Below, one piece after another: positions 13,198 to 20,344 of a DNA stretch of 22,890 bases. The DNA is from Trebonia sp. (lineage in GTDB: Bacteria; Actinomycetota; Actinomycetes; Streptosporangiales; Streptosporangiaceae), in NCBI GenBank assembly GCA_030043595.1, contig JASHXJ010000252.1, positions 1 to 22,890 on the forward strand, in the 5' to 3' direction. The notes below the pieces were generated by a model. The model saw only the letters and a list, made by a program, of their open reading frames with translations, was not told the origin of the DNA and ran no database searches. Position 1 is the first letter of the stretch, and each line of letters begins with the position of its first letter. The position numbers and the translations under genes are program-made.

Positions 13198-14607
13198 ATG
13201 GAGAAGGAGTTCAGGCTCCCCGACGTCGGGGAGGGCCTGACCGAGGCAGACATCGTGTCCTGGCACGTCAAGCCCAGCGACCCGGTCGAGATCAACCAGA
13301 TCATCGTGGAGATCGAGACGGCCAAGGCCGTCGTCGAGCTGCCCAGCCCGTACGCCGGCACGGTCAGCGCCCTGCTGGTGACCGAGGGGCAGACCGTCGA
13401 CGTGGGCACGCCGATCATCGCGGTCGAGGTGGCGGACACCGGTACCGGGCCTGCCAAGGCTGACGGGGCCGGGCGGGCCGCGGCCGGACCCGCGGCCGCC
13501 CCGGCGGCCGCGGGCGATGAGCCCGCCCCGGCTGAACGGCAGGCGGTACTCGTCGGCTACGGGGTCAAGCCGAGCGCGACGACCCGGCGGCCCCGCAAAG
13601 CGCCGCCGTCCACACGGCCAGCGTCGTATCCCGCCACGCCGTCCGCGCCTCGTCAGGCGAGCCAGGTTCCCGCGGAGGAGGCGCCATCCGTCCCGGCCGT
13701 CCGCGCCCTGACCAAGCCTCCTGTGCGGCGGCTTGCCAGGGACCTGGGCGTGGACCTTGCCGCGCTGACAGGCAGCGGGCCCGAGGGCTCGGTCACCAGG
13801 GCGGATGTGCAGCGCGCCGCGGGAGAAGCAACGGCTCGTTCGGGATATGGATTGGCCGGACCTGGCGCCGGCGGGCGCGCGGTGGCTACGGCGGCCGGCC
13901 CGGGCGGCGCTGAAGAGCGGATCGCGGTCCGCGGGGTGCGCAAGCACACCGCCGCGGCGATGGTCGCCAGCGCGTTCTCCGCGCCGCACGTGACGGAATT
14001 CCTCCAGGTGGACGTGACCGAGACGATGGCCGCGGTCCGGCGGGCGCGCGACCTGCCCGAGTTCGCAGGGGTGAGGGTGTCGCCGCTGCTGTTCGTCGCC
14101 AAGGCGCTGCTCGTCGCGGTCGCCAGGCACCCCATGATCAACTCGTCGTGGGACGACAGTGCCCAGGAGATCGTCGTCAAGCGCTACGTCAACCTCGGCA
14201 TCGCGGTAGCGGCCGAGCGCGGCCTGCTCGTGCCCAGCGTCAAGGGCGCGCACGCGCTGTCCCTCGCCGGGCTCGCGCAGGCGCTCGACGAGCTGGCCGC
14301 CACGGCGCGGGCGGGCAAAGCGACGCCGGCCGATCTGTCCGGCGGGACGATCACGATCACCAACGTGGGCGTGTTCGGCGTCGACGCCGGTACGCCTATC
14401 CTGACGCCAGGAGAGGCCGCGATCCTCGCGTTCGGCCAGGTGCGCGACGCCCCATGGGTACATCAGGGCGAGCTGGCCGTGCGCAAGGTCACGACGCTGT
14501 CGCTATCCTTCGATCACAGGATCGTGGACGGAGAACTCGGCTCAGCGGTGCTCCGGGACGTAGGCTCGATGCTGGAAGATCCGGTCCGGATGCTCGCGTG
14601 GTCGTGA
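13198..14607 (+). CDS. Dihydrolipoamide acyltransferase (E2) of a 2-oxoacid dehydrogenase complex
   Basis: The product is 469 residues from ATG 13198, with GGGGAGGG just upstream and 15 bp after E1 beta. E2 is the core of the complex and moves the acyl group from lipoate to CoA. It has one lipoyl domain (residues 1-80) with lipoyl Lys43 in E-T-A-K-A, then an Ala/Pro-rich flexible linker. An E3/E1-binding domain follows at about 165-205 (V-R-R-L-A-R-D-L-G-V-D-L, then G-S-G-P-E-G-S-V-T-R-A-D-V), then a second linker. The catalytic domain from about 235 ends with H440-R-I-V-D444-G, the HxxxDG acyltransferase signature. The trimmed active core and single lipoyl domain fit a branched-chain E2 (bkdC/bkdH type). 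No E3 gene follows, so a lipoamide dehydrogenase from elsewhere must be shared. Confidence 0.95.
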   Translation: MEKEFRLPDVGEGLTEADIVSWHVKPSDPVEINQIIVEIETAKAVVELPSPYAGTVSALLVTEGQTVDVGTPIIAVEVADTGTGPAKADGAGRAAAGPAAAPAAAGDEPAPAERQAVLVGYGVKPSATTRRPRKAPPSTRPASYPATPSAPRQASQVPAEEAPSVPAVRALTKPPVRRLARDLGVDLAALTGSGPEGSVTRADVQRAAGEATARSGYGLAGPGAGGRAVATAAGPGGAEERIAVRGVRKHTAAAMVASAFSAPHVTEFLQVDVTETMAAVRRARDLPEFAGVRVSPLLFVAKALLVAVARHPMINSSWDDSAQEIVVKRYVNLGIAVAAERGLLVPSVKGAHALSLAGLAQALDELAATARAGKATPADLSGGTITITNVGVFGVDAGTPILTPGEAAILAFGQVRDAPWVHQGELAVRKVTTLSLSFDHRIVDGELGSAVLRDVGSMLEDPVRMLAWS

Positions 14608-14637
14608 GCCGCCGGCCCTGAGGGATAGGGGTCCGGG

Positions 14638-15468
14638 ATGTCGTGGCGCAACGTGCGCGACGCGCTGGTGCTGATGGGCGGCTTCATCGCGCTCATATGG
14701 ATCCTGCAGGTGTTCAACTGGGCCGACGGGTACCGACTGGATCCGCAGTTCGGGATCTGGCCGCATTCCGTGAGCCACCTGGCAGACATCTTCAGCGCGC
14801 CATTCCTGCATTTCTCCTGGCAGCACATCGAGGGGAACACGGTGCCGCTCTTCGTGCTCGGCGTGCTCGCCGCGTACCGGGGCATCAGGAAGTTCCTGCT
14901 CGTGACGCTCATCGTCACGGTGGTCAGCGGGCTCGCCGTGTGGCTTTTCCAGAGCTCGAACGAGCTGACCGTGGGCGCAAGCGGGGTCATCTTCGGATAC
15001 TTCGGTTACGTGCTGATCCGCGGCTTCTTCGACCGGAACCTGGTTGACATCGGCATCGGAGTCGTGGCGGGCGTACTGTACTGGACCATCCTTCAGGTGG
15101 CCATTCCCGGTACGCCCGGGATCAGCTGGATCGGGCATCTGGGCGGATTGTTCGGCGGGGTGCTCGCAGCCTGGTTCCTGCGGACGCGCAGTCCCGCTGG
15201 GGTCGCCGCGGGCGGATGGACGAGCGGGTGGACGACCGGCCTGGGCGGGCGCTCCGGCGGCAGCCGTCCCGGCTCGGGGGGCCAGCCGGGTTCGGGCGGC
15301 CAGCTCGGTTCGGGCGGCCAGCCCGGCTCCGGCAGCAAGCCCGGCTCTGGCGACGACGGTGGCGGTCAGCGCCGCGGCGCGCCGGGCGGCACGGCGAGCG
15401 GCAACGGTCACCCGGGCAGCCGCGCGGCGGCGGACCTGCTGCGCGAACTCGACGACATGGGGCTTTAG
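14638..15468 (+). CDS. Rhomboid-family intramembrane serine protease with Gly/Ser-rich tail
   Basis: The product is 276 residues. About 190 residues form a six-helix membrane domain. The rhomboid signatures are present: H-x-S-W-Q-H-I-E-G-N (the HxxxN element before TM2), the catalytic serine Ser115 in V-G-A-S-G-V-I-F-G, and the catalytic His167 in W-I-G-H-L-G-G-L-F-G-G. It should cleave transmembrane substrates within the bilayer; no substrate can be named. After the last helix there is a tail of about 85 residues rich in Gly, Ser, Pro and Gln, with five six-residue repeats at 211-240, ending in a short helix (A-A-D-L-L-R-E-L-D-D-M-G-L). The gene starts 30 bp after E2, with GGGATAGGGG upstream, so it may be co-transcribed with the dehydrogenase operon. 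Confidence 0.9.
   Translation: MSWRNVRDALVLMGGFIALIWILQVFNWADGYRLDPQFGIWPHSVSHLADIFSAPFLHFSWQHIEGNTVPLFVLGVLAAYRGIRKFLLVTLIVTVVSGLAVWLFQSSNELTVGASGVIFGYFGYVLIRGFFDRNLVDIGIGVVAGVLYWTILQVAIPGTPGISWIGHLGGLFGGVLAAWFLRTRSPAGVAAGGWTSGWTTGLGGRSGGSRPGSGGQPGSGGQLGSGGQPGSGSKPGSGDDGGGQRRGAPGGTASGNGHPGSRAAADLLRELDDMGL
15268..15357. repeat. 18-bp tandem repeat in the rhomboid tail, five copies
   Basis: In-frame 18-bp units begin at 15268, 15286, 15304, 15322 and 15340. They encode P-G-S-G-G-Q twice, L-G-S-G-G-Q, P-G-S-G-S-K and P-G-S-G-D-D. The last two are diverged. Confidence 0.8.
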
Positions 15469-15528
15469 CAGTATTGCTCTAGCAGTACTGTCCGCGCCTG
15501 GCTAGGGAGCAGAGGAGCCGCGAGGCCG

Positions 15529-15822
15529 ATGATCCGTCACAACGTGCTGTTCAGCTGGAAGCCCGAAGCAACGGAAGAGCAGAAGCAGCAGGTCTCGATC
15601 GAGCTCGCGAAGCTTCCCTCGATGGTCGCGTCAGTGCGTGCTTTCGTGTGCGGGCCGGACGCGGGACTTGTGCAGGGGAACTTCGACTTCGCCGTGTCGG
15701 CGGACTTCGACGACGAGGCCGGCTTTCTCGCCTACCGTGACGACCCGGGACATCGTGAGATCGTGCAGCGCTACATCACGCCCATCCTCGCGCAGCGCGC
15801 AGCGGTCCAGTTCGAGTTCTGA
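15529..15822 (+). CDS. Dabb (stress-responsive A/B barrel) domain protein
   Basis: The product is 97 residues, the usual length of a single Dabb domain (PF07876). It begins M-I-R-H-N-V-L-F-S-W-K-P, the typical first strand of this ferredoxin-like fold, and contains N-F-D-F-A-V-S-A-D-F-D-D-E-A-G-F-L-A-Y and H-R-E-I-V-Q-R-Y-I-T-P-I, the usual mid and late motifs. Dabb proteins form dimers with a central cavity. Family members include stress-induced plant proteins and small enzymes such as olivetolic acid cyclase, but most bacterial members have no assigned function. The ATG at 15529 has GGAG about 15 nt upstream and GAGG closer. It lies 60 bp after the rhomboid gene and converges on the acyl-CoA dehydrogenase gene. 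Confidence 0.88.
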   Translation: MIRHNVLFSWKPEATEEQKQQVSIELAKLPSMVASVRAFVCGPDAGLVQGNFDFAVSADFDDEAGFLAYRDDPGHREIVQRYITPILAQRAAVQFEF

Positions 15823-15883
15823 CTGCCTGCGGACGAACAAGCCGCTGATTTCCGGCGCCGCCGCACCGGGTCTCGGCGCAGCC

Positions 15884-17752
15884 TCAGAAGGCGCCCTCCG
15901 GGACCTCCATGAGGTCCAGGCTGGCCTGCTCGATGATCTTCCGGTCGCTTTCCAGCCTGGGCAGCACGGTCGTGGCGAAGAACCGGGCGGCAGCGAGCTT
16001 GCCCGTGTAGAAGTCGCGGTCGGCTTCCGTCAGCGCGTCCGCGTCGTCCAGCGCGTGCTGCGCCACCTCCGCCTGCCGGGTGAGCAGCCAGCCGATGACC
16101 AGGTCCCCGAAGGCGAGCAGCAGCCGCACGCTGTTAAGCCCGACCTTGTAAACCTCCTCCGGGCGTTCCAGCGAGCCGGCCGCGAACCCCGACATCGCGG
16201 TCAGCATCGCCTCGACCTGCGCGATCCCGTCGGTGAGGGCGGCGCGCTCGGTCTTCAGCCGGCCGTTCCCATGGCGGACGTCGCCGGCGTCGCCACCGGT
16301 GCCGCCGTCGTCGCCGGCGGCGAACGCGGTGATGTCGGCAAGCAGCGAGCGCACGGCCGCGCCCTGGTCGCGGGCTATCTTCCGGAAGAAGAAGTCCAGG
16401 CTCTGGATGGCGGTCGTGCCTTCATAGAGGCTGTCGATCTTCGCGTCCCTGATGTACTGCTCGATGGGGTAGTCCTGCAGGAACCCGGACCCGCCCAGCG
16501 TCTGCAGGGACAGCGCCAGCATCTCGTACGACCGCTCGGAACCGACGCCCTTCACGACCGGGAGCAGCAGGTCGTTGCGTGCCGCGGCAGCCTCGTCAAC
16601 CGTGCCCGACGCGTCGGCGAGCAGGACGGCGTCCTGCTGCGTCGCCGTATACAGCACGAGGGCCCGCATGCCTTCCGCGTACGCCTTCTGCAGCATGAGC
16701 ATCCGGCGCACGTCCGGGTGGTGGATGATCGTCACCCGCGGCGCGGTCTTGTCGGACTGCCGGGTGAGGTCCGGACCCTGCACGCGGTTCCTGGCGAATT
16801 CGAGCGCGTTGAGGTACCCGGTGGAAAGCGTGGCGATCGCCTTGCTGCCGACCATCATCCGGGCGTGCTCGATGATCATGAACATCTGCCTGATGCCGTC
16901 GTGCACCCCGCCGACGAGCGTGCCGACCGCCGGCCGGTTCGCGCCGAATGTCAGCTCACAGGTGGTCGAGACCTTCAGCCCCATCTTGTGCTCGAGGTTG
17001 GTCGCCACCACGCCGTTCCGTTCGCCGAGCGTGCCGTCCTCGTTGACCAGGTACTTCGGGACCAGGAACATCGACAGGCCCTTGGTGCCCGGGCCCGCGC
17101 CGACCGGCCGGGCGAGCACGAGGTGGAAGATGTTCTCCGCCATGTCGTGCTCGGCGACAGTGATGAACCGCTTGACTCCCTCGATGTGCCAGGTCCCGTC
17201 AGGCTGCTCGGTCGCCCTGGCGCGCCCGGCGCCGACATCTGACCCGGCGTCCGGCTCGGTCAGCACCATGGTCGCGCCCCACTCCCGCTCCACGGCCAGT
17301 TCCGCGAATCGCTTCTGCTCCGGGGTGCCGATCTTCCAGAGCACGTTGGCGAAGGTCGGGCCGTTGCTGAACATCCACGCCGCCGGGTTCGCGCCGAGGA
17401 TGAACTCCGCCACCGCCCAGCCCAGCGACCTTGGCACCACGGTGCCGCCGAGCTCCGCCGGAACCGAGAGCCGCCACCACTGCGCATCGAGCAGTGCGCG
17501 GAACGACTTGCGGAACGATTCCGGCATCGTCACGGTCCCAGTGGCGGGGTCAAAAACCGGCGGGTTGCGATCGGCATCGGCGAACGACTCAGCCATCGGT
17601 CCGATGGCGAGCCTGTTGACCTCGGCCAGCATGTCTCGCGCGGTCTCGGCGTCCACGTCGGCGAACGGGCCAGCACCAAGGAGTTCCTGGCGGCCGAGTA
17701 CCTCGAAGAGGTTGAACTCGATGTCCCGGAGATTGCTCTTGTAGTGGCTCAT
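15884..17752 (-). CDS. Acyl-CoA dehydrogenase, large FadE5/DmdC-like type
   Basis: The product is 622 residues, longer than the ~390 of classical acyl-CoA dehydrogenases. It has the N-terminal extension (M-S-H-Y-K-S-N-L-R-D-I-E-F-N-L-F-E-V) and the C-terminal extra helical domain of the FadE5/DmdC-like group. It oxidises an acyl-CoA to the 2-enoyl-CoA with FAD, passing electrons to ETF. Visible are M-V-L-T-E-P-D-A-G-S-D-V-G (FAD/substrate binding), G-V-K-R-F-I-T at the flavin ring, and D-A-K-I-D-S-L-Y-E444-G-T-T-A-I-Q, where Glu444 is the likely catalytic base. Chain length cannot be deduced. In mycobacteria FadE5 has broad specificity. The ATG at 17752 has GCGGAG 6 nt upstream. An operator-like palindrome lies directly upstream. 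The acyl-CoA products of the nearby 2-oxoacid dehydrogenase are possible substrates. Confidence 0.95.
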   Translation of the reverse strand: MSHYKSNLRDIEFNLFEVLGRQELLGAGPFADVDAETARDMLAEVNRLAIGPMAESFADADRNPPVFDPATGTVTMPESFRKSFRALLDAQWWRLSVPAELGGTVVPRSLGWAVAEFILGANPAAWMFSNGPTFANVLWKIGTPEQKRFAELAVEREWGATMVLTEPDAGSDVGAGRARATEQPDGTWHIEGVKRFITVAEHDMAENIFHLVLARPVGAGPGTKGLSMFLVPKYLVNEDGTLGERNGVVATNLEHKMGLKVSTTCELTFGANRPAVGTLVGGVHDGIRQMFMIIEHARMMVGSKAIATLSTGYLNALEFARNRVQGPDLTRQSDKTAPRVTIIHHPDVRRMLMLQKAYAEGMRALVLYTATQQDAVLLADASGTVDEAAAARNDLLLPVVKGVGSERSYEMLALSLQTLGGSGFLQDYPIEQYIRDAKIDSLYEGTTAIQSLDFFFRKIARDQGAAVRSLLADITAFAAGDDGGTGGDAGDVRHGNGRLKTERAALTDGIAQVEAMLTAMSGFAAGSLERPEEVYKVGLNSVRLLLAFGDLVIGWLLTRQAEVAQHALDDADALTEADRDFYTGKLAAARFFATTVLPRLESDRKIIEQASLDLMEVPEGAF

Positions 17753-17772
17753 ATGACGCTCCGCAGGTCGGG

Positions 17773-17800
17773 TACTAGCCCTATGTTACTAGCTAGTAGC
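17773..17800 (-). promoter_or_regulatory. Operator-like palindrome upstream of the acyl-CoA dehydrogenase
   Basis: TACTAGCTAGTA (17787-17798) is a perfect 12-bp palindrome. With one mismatch it extends to 16 bp (17785-17800). A further TACTAG half-site lies at 17773-17778, 14 bp away. The block is 20-48 bp upstream of the start codon and AT-richer than its surroundings, as expected for a TetR-type repressor site over a promoter. No regulator gene is adjacent. Confidence 0.5.
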
Positions 17801-17973
17801 AAATGCGCCAGCCCGCGGTCGCGGCTATTTCCGCGGCGCGGGGCCATCCCGCCGCGGATCAGGTAACTGCTGGTGACGCGCCAGGCCGGAACCTGCTGGC
17901 CGGCATCCTCCCGTGCTGCCTGTTTCGGCGCTTTTGAGGCATCAAGGGCACCTTGGGACTAGGCTTCCGACTC

Positions 17974-19095
17974 GTGACGGATGTTCGCGACCCTTCGGCA
18001 GGCCTCCCCACGCGGCAGCCTGATGACGGCGTGCCCTCCCGGCAGCCGCGCGGGACGCTGCCGACACGACAGTTCACGGGGGAGCTGCCCGGCAGGCACC
18101 CGGTCGCGGACCAGCCGGTCAGAGACCAGCCGGTCACAGAGCAGGCGGTCCCAGAGCAGGCCGTCACAGAGCAGGCGGTCCCAGAGCAAGGGGTCCCAGA
18201 GCAGCAAGTCATGGACCAGCCGGGCGACGACCTTCCCGGCCGCCAGGCGGTACCCGTCCGGCGCTCGCTGGCCCGCCCGCCGCGGCCGGCTGGCCGGCAC
18301 CGGCGCCCCGTTCCGGCGAGCTTGCCGCAGAGCGCCCCGGCTCTCGTGCTCGCCGTTCCGGGCAGCGACACAGATCTGACCGCGGGTCCCGTAGGCGAGC
18401 TTGCCGCGGTGCTCCGCGTCGACAACCCCGCGGTGGACGTCCGCGCTGCGCGCATCGACGGCGGCGGCCGCTCCGACCCGTCGGACATCCAGGCCGTGCT
18501 CGCCGACGCGGCCTCGCGACGGCCAGACGGCGCGCACTGCGCGGTAGTCGTCCCGTTGATTGCCACGCCCAACCCCCCCGTGACCCGCAGGCTGCGCGAG
18601 GTGATCGCTGCCAGTGAGGCAAAGGCGGTTGTCAGCGGCTTCATCAACTCCAACGCGCTGATCGCCGAGGTGCTGCACATCAGGCTGTCGGAGGCCGGGC
18701 TGGCGCGTGCGGACCGGGTCCGGCTTTTCAGCATCGTCACCGCTGCGGACGGCATCCTCATCGCGACCGTCGGCGGCCCAGATGGCGCCGCCGCGGCCAA
18801 CGTGACCTCGGTGCTGCTCGCGGCACGTCTCGCGCTCCCGGTCATCCCGGCGTCGCTGGACAGCCCGCCGTCCCTCGAAGAGGGCGTGCTGCGGCTGAAG
18901 GACATGGGGGTTAACCGGCTCGCCATCGCCCCGTGCTTTATCGGCCCCGAGGCCACCAAGAGCGACCTGGACGCGATGACGATGGAGGCGGAATGCGCGG
19001 CGCCGCTCGGGGCGCACGGCAACATCGCCAAGCTCGCTGCCATGGCCTATGGTCAGGCCATCAGCCAGCTGGAGTTCCCGGGCGAGCAGCTGTAG
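17974..19095 (+). CDS. CbiX-like protein lacking the chelatase histidines, with repetitive N terminus
   Basis: The product is 373 residues from GTG 17974; a TTG at 17953 would add seven residues, and no strong binding site supports either. Residues 10-45 are nine-residue repeats ([LV]-P-[TS]-R-Q) and 43-82 are eight pentapeptides (P/A-V-x-[ED]-Q). The C-terminal ~250 residues resemble the CbiX/SirB fold (PF01903): L-V-L-A-V-P-G-S-D, V-V-V-P-L-I-A, F-S-I-V-T-A-A-D-G, L-A-I-A-P-C-F-I-G-P, and A-A-P-L-G-A-H-G-N-I-A-K-L at the end. In true sirohydrochlorin chelatases the first motif is A-H-G-S and the second ends in G-Y-H-V. Here Pro129 and Pro202 stand where those histidines should be. It is therefore probably not a chelatase; a non-catalytic or changed-substrate role is inferred. 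The N terminus is predicted disordered and cytoplasmic. Confidence 0.7.
   Translation: MTDVRDPSAGLPTRQPDDGVPSRQPRGTLPTRQFTGELPGRHPVADQPVRDQPVTEQAVPEQAVTEQAVPEQGVPEQQVMDQPGDDLPGRQAVPVRRSLARPPRPAGRHRRPVPASLPQSAPALVLAVPGSDTDLTAGPVGELAAVLRVDNPAVDVRAARIDGGGRSDPSDIQAVLADAASRRPDGAHCAVVVPLIATPNPPVTRRLREVIAASEAKAVVSGFINSNALIAEVLHIRLSEAGLARADRVRLFSIVTAADGILIATVGGPDGAAAANVTSVLLAARLALPVIPASLDSPPSLEEGVLRLKDMGVNRLAIAPCFIGPEATKSDLDAMTMEAECAAPLGAHGNIAKLAAMAYGQAISQLEFPGEQL
18001..18108. repeat. 27-bp tandem repeat at the start of the CbiX-like gene, four copies
   Basis: In-frame 27-bp units encode G-L-P-T-R-Q-P-D-D, G-V-P-S-R-Q-P-R-G, T-L-P-T-R-Q-F-T-G and the degenerate E-L-P-G-R-H-P-V-A. The last unit runs into the following 15-bp repeat. 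Confidence 0.65.
18100..18219. repeat. 15-bp minisatellite in the CbiX-like gene, eight copies
   Basis: Units start at 18100 and every 15 bp to 18205. They encode PVADQ, PVRDQ, PVTEQ, AVPEQ, AVTEQ, AVPEQ, GVPEQ and QVMDQ. The middle copies differ by only a few bases (for example GCGGTCCCAGAGCAG), implying recent expansion. Confidence 0.9.
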
Positions 19096-19151
19096 CCACC
19101 TGGCCGCGGCCGTTAACGCGAAGCCGTCCCAACCATCGCTTACCCTTGTGC

Positions 19152-19163
19152 GTCTCATGAGAC
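19152..19163. repeat. 12-bp perfect palindrome upstream of the secreted protein gene
   Basis: GTCTCATGAGAC lies 37 bp upstream of the start codon at 19200. It is well placed to be a regulator site or a leader hairpin. The spacer also holds the GGTAGGAG ribosome binding site. Confidence 0.4.
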
Positions 19164-19199
19164 AGAAGAGTGGTTTGTGACGACTGGTAGGAGCGGCGT

Positions 19200-20156
19200 A
19201 TGGGCGCGATACTCAAGGCGCTATGCCTGATCCTGAGCGTGGGGGCGGCTGCCGCGGTCACGGTCCCGCGCGTGGCGGACGCCCCGGCGGCTGCGACCGC
19301 CACGGCGACGGCAGCGACAGCAGCAGCGGGTGACACCCCAGCGGGCTTCTACTACGGGACCGACAGCTGGCCGGTATCCGTCACCGGCAGCGCACCGTAC
19401 CACGAGCCGGTCATCGGCGGCAGCTACGGCGGATACGTCGGCATGGCGGGGAACTGGGCCCGCATGGAGGGCTGCACAACCGGTAACTTCCTGGCCTGGG
19501 CGCCGGCCAACAGCGCGCAGGCGAACACTAACTACACGAAGTACCACATCGGTATCGGTACCGGCGTCTACTGGTACATGGGGGGGCCCGGCGTCGATCC
19601 GCACTGGAACGGCACCACCGCCGAGGCGTCGAGCTGGGGCGCGCTGCAGGCGGCTCGCGCGCTGGCGGCCATGAAGCTCCTGCACGTGACCTATCCCGTG
19701 GTGTGGGCGGACATCGAGACGCCGCAGATCGCGCCCGCGCCCGATAACGGGTGGAACAGCGTCTACTCCTCGCCGTGCAGCGGGCGCGTTGTGCAGGGCT
19801 ACGTCCCAGTCAGCATCGACCGCGCGGAGTTCACCGGGTTCGCGGCCTACATCACGACCCATTCCTCGTACAAGGTCGGCGTGTACTCCTCACCGCAGGT
19901 GTGGTCGTCGATCTTCGGGACGGGCAAGGCGTCACTGATCCCGAATACGTACGAGTGGACCTACTGGACGGAGACCTCCAGCCTGGCCCAGGCCCCGGTC
20001 GGGTGGTGCCTGCGCGGCACGTCCTCGTGCGCCGAGTTCTTCGGCGGGCAGACCAGTGCGAGCAAGTACGCGCTCATGTGGCAGTGGTCGGGCGGCGGCG
20101 GGATCCGCAACGCCTACGGCGACTTCGACCAGATTGACGTAGCCCGGATGAAGTAA
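19200..20156 (+). CDS. Secreted glycoside-hydrolase-like (TIM-barrel) protein, unassigned family
   Basis: The product is 318 residues from ATG 19200, with AGGAG 6 nt upstream. It has a hydrophobic signal segment (residues 5-22), then an Ala/Thr-rich linker to about 46, so it should be exported. The mature domain begins G-F-Y-Y-G-T-D-S-W-P. It contains G-I-G-T-G-V-Y-W-Y-M-G-G-P-G-V-D-P, V-V-W-A-D171-I-E173-T-P, F-A-A-Y-I-T-T-H-S-S-Y-K-V-G-V-Y-S-S-P-Q-V-W, P-N-T-Y-E-W-T-Y-W, and a final D-F-D-Q-I-D-V-A. The D-x-E pair after a hydrophobic strand, the G-V-Y-S motif and the W-Q-W near the end recall GH25 lysozymes and DUF1906/Rv2525c-like proteins. Two cysteine pairs could form disulfides. Cell-wall hydrolysis is possible, but catalysis is not proven. 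A strong hairpin follows the stop. Confidence 0.65.
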   Translation: MGAILKALCLILSVGAAAAVTVPRVADAPAAATATATAATAAAGDTPAGFYYGTDSWPVSVTGSAPYHEPVIGGSYGGYVGMAGNWARMEGCTTGNFLAWAPANSAQANTNYTKYHIGIGTGVYWYMGGPGVDPHWNGTTAEASSWGALQAARALAAMKLLHVTYPVVWADIETPQIAPAPDNGWNSVYSSPCSGRVVQGYVPVSIDRAEFTGFAAYITTHSSYKVGVYSSPQVWSSIFGTGKASLIPNTYEWTYWTETSSLAQAPVGWCLRGTSSCAEFFGGQTSASKYALMWQWSGGGGIRNAYGDFDQIDVARMK

Positions 20157-20190
20157 CCCGCCAGACGGCGGGGAAACGGCGGGAAACGGC

Positions 20191-20234
20191 TCCGCCCGTG
20201 ACCAGCCTGGGGGAACGGGCCGCTCACGGGCGGA
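20191..20234. terminator. Probable terminator of the secreted protein gene
   Basis: TCCGCCCGTGA (20191-20201) pairs with TCACGGGCGGA (20224-20234): 11 bp, 22-nt loop, 34 bp after the stop codon. No T-run follows. Confidence 0.6.
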
Positions 20235-20323
20235 ACGGGGTGCGGGAGGTGCCGCGGTGCGGTCCAGGAGCACGGGGGCACTCCGGACGCCTCTTTACCG
20301 GGGAGGGATTCCCGTCGGCGGCC

Positions 20324-20344
20324 CGGCCCGGGGAACCCGGGCCG
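20324..20344. terminator. Very stable GC hairpin, 9-bp stem and 3-nt loop
   Basis: CGGCCCGGG, GAA, CCCGGGCCG. It is about 180 bp beyond the prfC stop on the minus strand and about 170 bp beyond the upstream plus-strand gene, so it may act as a back-up terminator. There is no T-run. Confidence 0.4.

Noticed and set aside
12511..14463. A 650-codon open frame on the minus strand across E1 beta and E2
   Set aside because: It lies antisense to two clear enzymes and reads as Arg/Gly/Asp-rich GC-codon shadow, with no motif or ribosome binding site.
15638..17242. A 534-codon plus-strand open frame across the acyl-CoA dehydrogenase
   Set aside because: Antisense shadow; the minus-strand gene carries all catalytic motifs.
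17959..19158. A 399-codon minus-strand open frame opposite the CbiX-like gene
   Set aside because: Lacks family motifs and a start signal; the plus-strand frame contains recognisable CbiX-like segments and in-frame repeats.
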